Assembly (NCBI GenBank): GCA_015680685.1
Contig: MNCI01002923.1
Span: 214,915-278,914, forward strand
Direction: 5' to 3'
Origin: Gnetum montanum
Taxonomy: Eukaryota > Streptophyta > Gnetopsida > Gnetales > Gnetaceae
DNA: 64,000 bases
Shown here: one piece after another, positions 12,013 to 22,882 of the stretch
Layout: each line of letters begins with the position of its first letter
Numbering within the stretch: position 1 is the stretch's first letter
Position numbers and translations under genes: made by a program
Notes under the pieces: model-generated
The model's input: the letters and a program-made list of their open reading frames with translations, nothing else
What the model was told of the DNA's origin: nothing
Database searches by the model: none

Positions 12013-12783
12013 TGATGAGTGGCGAGGTACCCCTACACTCAACCATACAAAACGAGCGTCGCACGCGCGATCCGATCGAACTCCGCAGATGGACTAGTTG
12101 TGGCANNNNNNNNNNNNNNNNNNNNNNNNNNNNNNNNNNNNNNNNNNNNNNNNNNNNNNNNNNNNNNNNNNNNNNNNNNNNNNNNNNNNNNNNNNNNNNN
12201 NNNNNNNNNNNNNNNNNNNNNNNNNNNNNNNNNNNNNNNNNNNNNNNNNNNNNNNNNNNNNNNNNNNNNNNNNNNNNNNNNNNNNNNNNNNNNNNNNNNN
12301 NNNNNNNNNNNNNNNNNNNNNNNNNNNNNNNNNNNNNNNNNNNNNNNNNNNNNNNNNNNNNNNNNNNNNNNNNNNNNNNNNNNNNNNNNNNNNNNNNNNN
12401 NNNNNNNNNNNNNNNNNNNNNNNNNNNNAGTAAATAACATTAAATAAATAACAAATAAATAAATAACAAAGTGAATGTTGCAATGATGAAGTAATCTCGA
12501 TCTTTATTGCTGATCATGTGCATGTCCAAGTACAGCACACTTAAATAAAGACACCGTACAATTACATTCACCACACTGCGAGCAGACACGAGAAAAAATC
12601 TAACTCTAGAGGGATCAAACCGCCAGAGCTTCGCTACTTTAAAACTGGGATCCTTCAACAAGGGAGAGCCAAGTCTTATTTATAGATATGGCGGCGGACT
12701 GCGATATCGCATACGCGATCTCGCGAGGGATGCGATATCGCGGTGGACGCGATATCACGGCCTATGCAAATCGCGTCTCATCA
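12013..12783 (-). mobile_element. Solo LTR of the TGATG/CATCA family
   Basis: The plus strand starts TGATGAGTGGCGAGG and ends ...GCGTCTCATCA, the same ends as the E5 LTRs. It is flanked by a perfect 5-base duplication, cttga at 12008-12012 and 12784-12788, with no internal region, so it is a solo LTR. Read on the minus strand, a GATATC-rich array (about 12775-12690) is followed by TATAAATA. An N run covers 12106-12428, so its length is uncertain. Confidence 0.88.
12106..12428. other. Assembly gap (323 Ns)
   Basis: This run of N lies inside the solo LTR. Reading frames drawn through it are meaningless. Its true size is unknown. Confidence 0.98.
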
Positions 12784-12956
12784 CTTGATAATTTTATACA
12801 AGCATTGTAAAGGTGGTTAAGCAAGCAAGAAGAAAGAAGTTTGAGAAAATTAGTCCTTGTTGACCATTATCAAACATAATAGAGATGGATCATTTTACCT
12901 CCTTGCTTAGATATCTTGTTTACTAGGAGGAATTATCAAAATATTGGATTGCTATG

Positions 12957-13833
12957 TGATGAGTAGCTAGGTACCCCTACACTCAACCATATGAATACAA
13001 GCATTCACGCATGTTCCAATTGAACTCCGCAGATGGGCTAGTTGTGGTATTTAGATAGTTACATGTTGATCGTAGTTCGCTGTCTTTTCACCTAGACTAG
13101 TATTTGCTTTGTCACGTATGGTTTAGTCTAGAGTGAGGTGTATGATGTGGGCTTAAACTAGTGCTACTCCTAGAGGCAATGGAAAATAACTTTGCTTTAA
13201 GCTAAGAGGGAGTGGGAGAAGAGAATCTAAGCTAGCTTAAGTGCGATGAGCATCCATCCTTAATCATTCATACACATCTTGGACCTCATGTACTACTACT
13301 GGGATTACCAAGCGCATGTCCTAGGTATGCTACTGGGATACCAAGTAGTCACACTTAAATGCATGTGATTAAGTCGTACTCATTCCGCATTAACAGCATG
13401 AACTATAAATGACAAGAAAGTAAATATTAACAAAAGGAAACAGTAAATAATAATTAACAATTAAAGTAATTAAGAGCTAAGTGGATGCTGCAATGATGAG
13501 GTAATCTCAATCTTTATTGCCGATCATGTGCGTGTTCAAGTATGTCATACTTGAATAAAGGTTCCATACAATTACAATCATCACATTGCGGGCATGCACT
13601 GGGGAAAGGGTTGAGATGAACTAGAATGAACAAAAAGACTCTACTTCTACATTGACTTCAACTGACTCTAACTTCTCTTTCTTGTGCACCCAAATGTGGT
13701 ATTTATAGGCTTACACAGGAACCACGATATCATGTATTCGATATCATTAGTTAGGCTACGATATCATGTACCTGATATCATGGATCTAATATCACGGGTC
13801 CGATATCGGAGCCTGACAAATCATGGTTCATCA
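12957..13833 (-). repeat. 3' LTR of E2
   Basis: It starts TGATGAGTAGC and ends GGTTCATCA. Read on the minus strand it has a GATATC-word array (about 13815-13725), then TATAAATACCAC, then R/U5. The element's PPT, CATTCAATCGTAGGGGTA on the minus strand, abuts it at 13834-13851. Confidence 0.88.
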
Positions 13834-14366
13834 TACCCCTACGATTGAATGAAAACTCGTCCTTGAGTTGAAAAAAATGAGAATAAGCCCAATTGATTAC
13901 ATGGTGGATAGGTATGAGATTATTGACTGACTAGGAATTTATTCATGCCGCAGTGGAGAATTGAATACAACAAAATTGGAACACAGACACAAAATTACAA
14001 AATTTATTGAAACTCATGGGGTTTCTAGTGGTGGTGGCTCCTCCATGGGTGCCTCTCCTTTGTCTTGCGCTCCAGGCTTCTAAGATTGATACCATTGAAG
14101 AAGCACCTGACGTTTCTCCTCTTCTATCTGAGGATTATGAGTTATCCATGCTAATGTTCCAATGTTTGAGGGAGTCGGCACTTTCCATGGACACGGTAGC
14201 TGTGGGAACACTTGATTGGCCTTGACATGCCATGCTGAAAATAGCCATCGTTCCTCTTCATAGGCTCAGGCCTTGACCTCTCCACCTTTTGCTTAGCTAG
14301 ATTGTGTAGCGATAGGAGTTCCCTGATGGATGCTGAATGATTGTGCCTCTTTCTTTGCAAGAGGTC

Positions 14367-15081
14367 TGATGGGACACGATATCGCGTACCCGTCGCCAGT
14401 TCTATAAATAAGAGGTGGCTTTCCCTTGTTTCCCCACCTAGATCTCGACCTTAGCCAAACTCTAGTAGTTTTTCCATTCTAGAGTTAGAAATTTTATTCG
14501 AGCAATTTTGTACCTAAGCACACAATTGTGTATGGCAATAAAGACAAACTTTTGGATAAGCCTTGCAACATATGGACTAAGCTACATAGGACTTTAATTA
14601 TTGTTAAATGTTTAAATGCTTTCTTAAGGACTTAATCTCTCTCAACCCTCAACTCTCCTAATTAAGTGCATTCAGTATGACCGCTTTGAGCACATGCGTT
14701 ATGCTTGGTAATCCCAGTAATGAATAGCGTTTGGTAATCCCAGCAGTGTTGCATTGGTTCAAGGTGTAAAATGGGAAGTGGGAATGAATACTGATGCTAG
14801 GATAATTAATGCTTAGTTAGTTAAAGTTAGTTACTTAGTTTCTTCACCCTTTCCTCTCTTAGCATAGGCGATAAAAACATAAAAGATATAAAAATCACAT
14901 GCCTCAAGCTTACTTAACCATACAACCATGACAAATACAAGTAAGCTTGGGAGAACAATGATTGATTAACCTTAGGTGTTCCATAAGGCGTGTAGGAACT
15001 TAGTCTGTGGAGTTTGACTCGATCGCACATGTAACGCTTGTATTTGTATGGTTGAGTGTAGGGGTACCTCGCCACTCATCA
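14367..15081 (+). repeat. 5' LTR of E1
   Basis: It begins TGATGGGACACGATATC and ends CCACTCATCA. TATAAATAAG lies at 14403. It is 120 bases shorter than the 3' LTR: most of the GATATC array upstream of the TATA box and a piece after GAATTAGAA are missing. Confidence 0.9.
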
Positions 15082-15082
15082 T

Positions 15083-15100
15083 TGGCACCATTGCCGAGGA
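15083..15100 (+). promoter_or_regulatory. PBS of E1, tRNA-Asp type
   Basis: TGGCACCATTGCCGAGGA begins one base after the LTR. From memory of plant tRNA-Asp, the complement is TGGCGCCGTTGCCGGGGA; the three differences are all G-to-A. Athila/Tat-type plant elements often use this primer. Confidence 0.75.
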
Positions 15101-15226
15101 CTAAGTTGTTTGTGCTCTAAGTAGAACATAGGGAATCATCCACATCATTGGGAAGCTTAAACGAACCCTTAGGGTTAATTAGAAGAAAAATTAAACAACG
15201 GTAATTAGCACACCAACAAGATAAAC

Positions 15227-17566
15227 ATGTCTTCTTCTTCTCACAAAAGTACTTCATCACCTAGGGATCACACAAGAGGCAGTTGGCGGCACAACATACA
15301 TAACCAAGACTCGCTAGTTCCTCAACAATTTAATGTGGTATATACTCACCATGATGAGTATATACCCAATTTTACCTTTGTCTTCCATTAAGATGAACAA
15401 CTGTGTTAGAGAGACTTGGAAGGTAACATAGTGTTGCCTCTAGACAGAGCTACCCCCAACATGCTCCTTCATGTCCTTGCACGAATTGGCATGTCATAAT
15501 TATATGCTAAGTACATTGCATGTGATTACAATGCAAGGGACTACCATCCCACAGAAGTGTAGCATCAATGGGACTTGCGGCAGGAGAGTTACCATACATC
15601 GTTGAAGGGCAAAGGCCCCCATAATGCTTCGCTCGTCATAAGAGAAATTAAGGGTGGTGAACCTATTTCAATAAGTTCTCCACAAAATGATGTTCCCCCT
15701 CCTAACAATAGTGAGGAAGTGGTGTATCAGAACCTTCGCTCCACGATACACAATCCTGGTTCTGATTCCCACGAACACTAAGTGTTCAATGAGGGAACAC
15801 AAACACAAGATAAAGGTGGGAAGTTTGATCGTCATCACGATCGAGGGTGGGATCACCGAAGAGAAGGTAGGAAACATCATCATGGCGATGGATCTCCTTC
15901 CTCTTCCCCTTCATCATCACACTCACCCTCTCCTTCAGCATTGGGATGCAGTCACAAAGAGCCCAACTGTGAGGATAAGGGTAAGCATAATGAGAACCCT
16001 TGACAAGAGAGTCGAGAGCGAGGACGAGGGCATTTGAGAGAATCAATGCATGGAAGAAGGGAAAGTAGGGAACTGTGTAGACATCACAGACACCATGAAA
16101 GAAATGACAATGAAGAATCCCTACTAGCAACCCGGAGTATGTTAGACATTATGGAGGCTGTTAGAATACCTACAAGGCACTAGAAAGATAGCCAAATCAA
16201 GAGACTAGACATGAACAATATCCCACGGTTTGAGGGGGGATATAATGCTGATCCACAAAACCACTTACAGGCATTCCACGATGCCTATGCCTTGCAGAAT
16301 ATTGAAAATGAGTGACAAAAATTAAAGTTTTTCCCGAGGACACTCATAAAAGAAGTGGAAAGTTGGTACCGGTCCTTAGAACCGGAATCCATTAGACGGT
16401 GGAGTATGATGCTAGAACTATTTAACGATAAGTACCAAACGTACTCCAGAGTGTCCAACTTGTGGAAGCAGATCCAAGGATGGAAGCAGGGTAATCATGA
16501 ACCCTTAGATGCTGCCATGGATCAATATTATGCATTGCTACATCGTTGTTGGGGCCATGGTTATGCACAACGGGATCAACTTTGCCACCTCATAGATGGG
16601 CTAAGACCTGAAACTAGGAGAACCCTTGGAACATATGGCCAAGGGAGATTATCTAAGCTTAGGTCCCATGAAGTTCATAGACTGTTGGAGCAAGTAGCTA
16701 AGGAAGAAGAAGAGCTACAGAAAAGAGAAAGTGCGGAAGAGTATAACCGCGATCCTTCCCTTCGAAAGAAGGGAGTAAGATTATGTGAAGAGGAGGATGA
16801 GTCATCACTCAAAGAGTTGGTGAATAGAAAAACCTTGTCGCTTCAAAAATTAACAACTGAAGTGTCAGCTAAGGTAGATCAAATGTGGGACTCCTTAGAT
16901 AGTAGATTCGAAACTGTTCTCAAAATTGTAGAGGAGTCTAAGGAGCAAAATAGTGACCATGATAAGAAAAAGAGGAGAGATTCAGACCATGCACGTAACA
17001 AGGGTAAGGGAAAAACAACTATCACCGATGAGGTTGTGGACTCTGATACAGACAATGACGGTGGATGTGACATCTGCCAATATGACCATCCTAAAGGATG
17101 TTGCCCAATAATATCACATTTGCAAGAGTCTGGGGTGTATGCACCTAACCCAAGACTTAATAAATGGCAAGCACCCTGAAGATTACCTTATCCCCAAGGT
17201 AACCCAAGGCAGTTTCACCAACCCTTAACGTATTATCCAAGTGGAACTCCACCACAACCTATTGAGCAACAACAGCAGTGGCAATACCCACGGTCATGGG
17301 GGATGCCATAGCCTAGGCAATAATACCCTTACCGGCAACCAGATCCATATGGCTATTATGTGCAGCAGCTGGTCTCTCTAAGTGACTTTGTCAGTCACAT
17401 GACCCCACAACATCACTACCAAGTTCTGGAGTATTTTAGGACTCCCTCTCCTAGAAGAGACACTCCACATGCATACCATCCTCTGAATCCATCCGCATCT
17501 CTTACGTCGATAGCTCCACTACCACTCTCTCCAACAATGCAAGGGGAACTCCCCACTCAACCATAG
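15227..17566 (+). pseudogene. gag of E1 (decayed)
   Basis: The frame starts with ATG at 15227 and stays in phase to 17566 with several stops (first near 15390). It should make the capsid/nucleocapsid precursor that packages element RNA. The N-terminus resembles E5's (YTHHDEYIPNF against YTHPDEYIPDY). A serine/histidine-rich linker lies at about 15780-16000, then the Retrotrans_gag core (16355-16720: WYRSL, DAAMDQYY, LIDGLRPETRRTLG), then a zinc knuckle CX2CX3HX4C (CDICQYDHPKGCC) at about 17069, the spacing typical of Athila/Tat-like Gag. A proline-rich tail follows. There is one frameshift between this frame and the protease. Confidence 0.88.
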
Positions 17567-17699
17567 CAACGTAATGCTACGAGAGCTATAAATCTCCAAC
17601 CCGCTGCTGGTTCTAAAAACCATACAAAGAGAAGACCTTTTTTTTAGAACTAATAGTCCAAACAAGCTCTCACAACCACAAGCGGTTGAGTTTATAACC

Positions 17700-18329
17700 A
17701 CTCGTCCATCAAGTAAGGCTTTGAAGCTCCCTTCAAATCAACAATAGAGCTCAACACACACGGTTATGTTAACACATACTATCACTAACTGGATAAAGGT
17801 GGGCCACCTTCCCAGGAAATTCTTTGACCCTGGAAGTCCCTTAATCTACCTCCAAGTCGCTGGGAATGAACCATGTAAGGCTCTTCTTGACTCAGGTTCC
17901 GAAGTCAACTTAATATCACAAGAAATGTATAAATCCTGGAACCTACCTTCACTAAAGAAGAGCAATATTAAATTAGAGTTGGCTGACCAATCCATCACTG
18001 TCCCCTTGGGACTTATGGAGGACATCGTTACCACTATGTATGGTTGGTCATACCCAGTTGATTTCCTAGTGATAGAAGTCAACAATAATAATGGGAACTT
18101 CCCAATTATAATGGGGAGGGCATGGCTAAGTACCATAAATGCATGCCTAGGAATTCATGATCTTTCCCTGGAAATATCTAAGGAAAACTCTTATGGAAAG
18201 ATTGGAAGAAGAAAGTTCCATGCATCACATACAATTTTACAGAGGGTGATGATGTACAAGAGTTCTCAACATCTCCTGCATGCAACCGGTGTGCTCAGGA
18301 AGTTAACATACAAAAGTACCTGTATGTAG
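17700..18329 (+). pseudogene. Retropepsin-like aspartic protease of E1
   Basis: It would cleave Gag during particle maturation. The domain is open from about 17766 to 18329 and shows the catalytic triplet in ALLDSGSEVNLIS, followed by LADQSITVPLG, DFLVIEVNNN and a flap/terminal block FPIIMGRAWLSTI. It lies in a different frame from gag here, whereas in E5 both share one frame, so the shift is damage. The catalytic Asp is intact. A remnant at 18359-18547 matches the protease-RT linker of E3, after which pol-like sequence stops. Confidence 0.88.
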
Positions 18330-18549
18330 CAACCATGCAATAAGAGAACACCCAGTGGTTGACAGCTAATAAAGAGAGCAACTCACCAACATGCATGGAA
18401 CTAACTGGGGGAACAACTTGCGCTCACATCGAAAGCATAGATACACTGGAGCATGAGCGTTGCCAACTTCCAACCCTTAATCTAAAAACATCAATCCAGA
18501 GAAGTTGGACACTTCTCAAAAATTTAAACAAATGCTCATTATTTTAGAT

Positions 18550-20513
18550 CTCTCCCTTTCAATCCAGTCATGGGGGAGATGGCCGCCTATGCTAATCATA
18601 TGAGGCCCTCAATTTTTTTTTAAGTTTTTGTTTTATGCATTTTTGTTTTACACATTTTTGTTTTACGCATTTTTGTTTTACAAATTTCTTTAACTTTTCT
18701 TGTTTTTGTTTTACAACATAGTTGTAATTTTTTGTTTATTTGTGTGTGCATATTTATCCATTTTGTTAAGTTTGTCACCCAATAAGTGCTCCATGTAATG
18801 GTATGAACTGTATTCTATTGGTTGCTAATGTTTGGTTTTTACCTTTAAGTTATGATGTTGATACTAACGTATGGTTCTTTTGATATCACAAGCAATGAGT
18901 CCACATCATCCATGCATCCATAAATTTCTATGGTCTCTCTTGGCTTAGAACTGTACAATCCCTTTCTTCAAATAATAATAACTATCAATGAATCGGTGAT
19001 TGGGCATTTCTCAAACTAAGGAAGGACTCAAGGATTGAAAAGGTGGCTTCAAGGGAACTTGATGCATTTGTGCTGGCCATTCTCTTGGGTGCTTGGATGT
19101 TTTCTTCTTGAATTTTCTTACCATTTTGATGTTACCCAATTATCGGGAAGTTGAGTGAATAACAATAAAAATAATAAGTCTTTGCATGGTGTGGTTCTCA
19201 CGAAAAACACAAAAAAAAAGAAAAAAAACAAACAGTGGGAATTCAAAGCACATCCCTTAGATGAAATAATCACTTGGGCTACAAGCACTGGTTATGGAAC
19301 TAAAATAAACATGTTCCCTCTAACTAAGGCCCTTCTCGCTTCCTACCTTTCTCCTCTTTTGTTTCGTCAGAATGGTGGTGACTCTTTGGTGAAGGCATCC
19401 TGGTTACCTCGGGAGGATGGATTAATCAAATGTATTAATGTGAAGTCATTGGATGTGGATGGTTTGAGGCTGGATTTGGAATGAGATCTACCAAGTCACA
19501 TTAATCATTAAATACAAAAGGGGCTATACACCACCTTGTTCTTGAGACTCCATTCCATTCTCTTCTTTCCATCGTTCTTTCTCCATTGTTCACCTCATTG
19601 CCGGTTGTATCAGTAGTCTATATTTTGCTTGACACATTGTTTTCTTTGTGGTAAATTCTTGTGGTTAAGACTTTAACTCTTGCTTCCAAATGACATTTCT
19701 AGAGCCTATGAACTCTTTGAATGTGGGATTGTCAGGGCATTAAGGACATGAGCCTGCTTTGGGAAGGACCCATTGACATTCCTATTTAGTGCATCTATTA
19801 ATTTCTTTCCTTTAAACATTGCTGCAATCACCATTTGTTTTGTTCATTTTCATCTTTGACATCCCTTTCATCGGTGTTGCAGTTGTTTCTTTTTCTCCAT
19901 CTTTCTTATTCCTTATCTTTTTCCATTCTTTCGCTACCAGCTGTTCATGATTAGTCATGGGGGTCCTGGTCCAATTTTTTTTCATTTTCTCATAACCCCT
20001 ACACCTTCGGTAGTCACCATTATTACATCTCTAGATCCATATTAGCCATATCACAACTCAGACAATGGACCTTACATTGAATCAAGGTATCAATTGCATT
20101 ATGATTCATTTACCCTTGCTAATATAAGAACTATGTTGTGTGTGAAGATGACAATCATACAATAATAGATTGGATTTGGAGGGAACACTTGGAATGAACT
20201 GGTACTGAAGCAGTTATGCAAGGAATGAGATTGATGGCACGCTTATGGATGGACAATGAAAGGTGCAATCTTGGCGTTGGCAGCAACAGACTTCTTCTTT
20301 TCTCTCTATCTTCTCTCTTCTCTCTTAGCTACCAAATAAGGCTGGATGTCAATTATGTATAGTGTTCACTCTTGTTGTCATGAACACTAGATTTTGCCAT
20401 GTATTGTAATGATGATCCGTTCACATGTCATCCCATTCACCATTAGTTTCATTCAAGTTAATGATCCCATACCTTCCAATATTTTATACGAAACTCAAGG
20501 AAGAGTTTTTATT
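18550..20513 (+). other. E1 3' internal region without pol
   Basis: About 2 kb with no RT, RNase H or integrase motif. It has T-rich stretches near 18600-18750 and blocks shared with E3 (45280-45900) and E5 (53700-54360), including AAGCACATCCCTTAGATG and SRELDAFVL-like coding potential. PPT-like words GTCATGGGGG occur at 18566 and 19953. A short open frame at 19155-19484 is not recognised. Confidence 0.6.
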
Positions 20514-20527
20514 CAGTCATGGGGGTA
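20514..20527 (+). promoter_or_regulatory. Polypurine tract of E1
   Basis: CAGTCATGGGGGTA directly precedes the 3' LTR (TGATGGG). It primes plus-strand DNA synthesis. Equivalent sequences abut the 3' LTRs of E2, E3, E4 and E5. Confidence 0.85.
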
Positions 20528-21362
20528 TGATGGGATGTGATATCGCATAGGCCGCGATATCACGTACACGATATCACATACGCGATATTGCGTCATTCCC
20601 TACGATATCGCATGCACGATATTGCATCTAGTCACCAATTTTATAAATAAGAGGTGACTTTCCCTTGTTTCCCCATCTAGTTCTAGACCTTAGCCAAACT
20701 CTAGTAGTTTTTCCATTCTAGAATTAGAATAATTTCCATGTGCCCACAGTAGGAGTCTCAAAGTGAACAGATCTTTATTCGAACAATTCTGTACTTGAGC
20801 ACACAATTGTGTACGACAATAAAGATGAACTTTTGAATAAACCTTGTAGCGTATGGACTAAGCTAAATAGGACTTTAATTATTGTTAAATGTTTAAATGC
20901 TTTCTTAAGGAATTAATCTCTCTCAGCCCTTAACTCTCATAGTTAAGTGCATTTAGTACGACTGCTTCGAGCACATGTGTTACGCTTGGTAATCCCAGTA
21001 ACGAATAGCATTTGGTAATCCCAGCAACGTTGCGTTGGTTCAAGGTGCGAAATGGCAAGTGGGAATGGATACTAATGCTAGGATAATTAAGGCTTAGTTA
21101 GTTAAAGTTAGTTACTTAGTTTCTTCACCCTTTCCTCTCTTAGCATAGGCATTAAAAACATAAAAGATATAAAAATCACATACCTCAAGCTTACTTAACC
21201 ATACAACCATGAAAAATACAAGTAAGCTTGGGAGGACAACGATTGATTAACCTTAGGTGTTCCATAAGGCATGTAGGCACTTAGTTTGTGAAGTTCGACC
21301 AGATTGTGCATGTAATGCTCGTATTCGTATGGTTGAGTGTAGGGGTATCTTGCCACTCATCA
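20528..21362 (+). repeat. 3' LTR of E1
   Basis: It begins TGATGGGATGTGATATC and ends TGCCACTCATCA. An array of GATATC/GATATT words spans about 20538-20625, then TATAAATAAG at 20642. Poly(A)-signal-like AATAAAGA lies near 20820. Confidence 0.92.
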
Positions 21363-22882
21363 AGGTCCTTGGCCTTTGCCTTCCCTTGGGCATTTAGTTG
21401 CACCTTGAGAAGGTCCTCCTTGTTGTCCTCTTTTAGGATCCACCTATAATCACAGAAAGATCAATTGTTAGTAAGGTTATTGAAAGAAGTTCAACTATTT
21501 CATACCTTACTCATTACCTTTAATAAATGTTGAATTCTTTACTTAGTGTGATTTTAGAGTTAGAAATTTTTCAAGGAAGTTGCCCTAAAAGTTTAATGTT
21601 GGACTTGATTTGTTTAGGTGAAACATAAAAGGACATGTAATGGTTTTGAGGAACGTTTGATAAAATGATAACAAAGGAAAGAATAGATTTGACAATGAAG
21701 TACTTGAAGGGTATAAAATGATGTGGTGGTGTGCAACAAGTACAAATTACAAAAGTTACGCAAGTGGGTCCTCCCCAAAGCAGGTTTCAACCTATAATGC
21801 CCTTGCGTAAACACATATTAAAATGTCCATAGGCACTAGAAGGGTTAAATGTAATCTACACTAGTTCCAAAAAACACACACACATGTAGATACTACCATG
21901 ATGAGGTAGGAATTCTAAGCTACATAAGACGAAAGTCAAAAATACATGAACAACAAGATGAGGCGAATTGTAGAAGGGATTGCAGAGATCGGGACATGAG
22001 GTAATTGACCTAGGGCACAATGGATCTTGAGTGTAGGGCATGATTAATGTTTTATTAGCCCATCGCTCCAAAATCAAGACCAAGTCCATTCTTCTAATTA
22101 ATGACATCACATTGTTTCATCCAATGATGGACAACCATAAGAGCACCATGGCAGTAAGGTGTACAATCACTTAGCATTTTTTCCAAGGGAGGATTGTTTT
22201 GGAATTTTTTGATGGCATGTTTTTTTTTCCTAATGTTTTCTTTTCCTTTTTTTCTTTAAGCTATTTTGGCACTTTATCTTTTCCAACAGTGAACTGGAGA
22301 AGCTGCCAACCTTCAAGCATGGATGCATGTCTTTCCAGTGGGACCCCCAGAACAACATTGAGGTTCTTGATTGAGTGCCTTTATTACTCTTACTCCCATT
22401 TTTCATTAGATCTACAAGGATCTTAGTAGAACTAGGCTACATGATAGCACCTACAGATGTCACCAAAGAGAATTCACAAGTCCCCTTGATGTCACACCTT
22501 GGCAATTCCTTCTTAGTCCATCCTTCTTTGCTCTAGGCATAATGAGCACATAATTACTTTAAGTTTTAATGATGTCAAGAATATAATTATTCCTAGAGTA
22601 GAACCTCTTATTAATAGAATTGGTGGGTGGATGTTGTGGGCTCATTGTCCAAATAATTAATTACTTGAGACTTGATAACATAGAACAACACCTCAACTGA
22701 TGAGTCACATGAGTGCTTTATTCATAGATGAGATTACCATAAAAAGATAAAATGATAAAACAATAGATAAAAAGATGAAACAACAAAAAAAAGGATAAAA
22801 AAACAAATTGAAAGATGAAAAACTAGAAAATAAAAAAAATGTAAAATTAAAGAAAAGTAAAAACATTTATTAAGTTCACTCG

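Larger units (their letters stand above)
14367..21362 (+). mobile_element. E1: gag-protease non-autonomous LTR retrotransposon nested in E2
   Basis: It has LTRs 14367-15081 and 20528-21362, a PBS at 15083-15100 and a PPT CAGTCATGGGGGTA at 20514-20527. A perfect 5-base target duplication aggtc (14362-14366 and 21363-21367) flanks it. The uninterrupted target reads GAGGTCCTTGG at 34871-34881 in E4, giving an empty site inside this same window. The 7 kb element codes for Gag and a retropepsin; about 2.2 kb between protease and PPT has no RT, RNase H or integrase. E5 has the same layout. Confidence 0.92.

Noticed and set aside
12009-12483. Several open frames on both strands of more than 100 codons
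   Set aside because: They are made almost entirely of Ns in the assembly gap.
15786-16130. Minus-strand ORF within E1
   Set aside because: Antisense shadow of gag; the plus frame carries the homology to E5.
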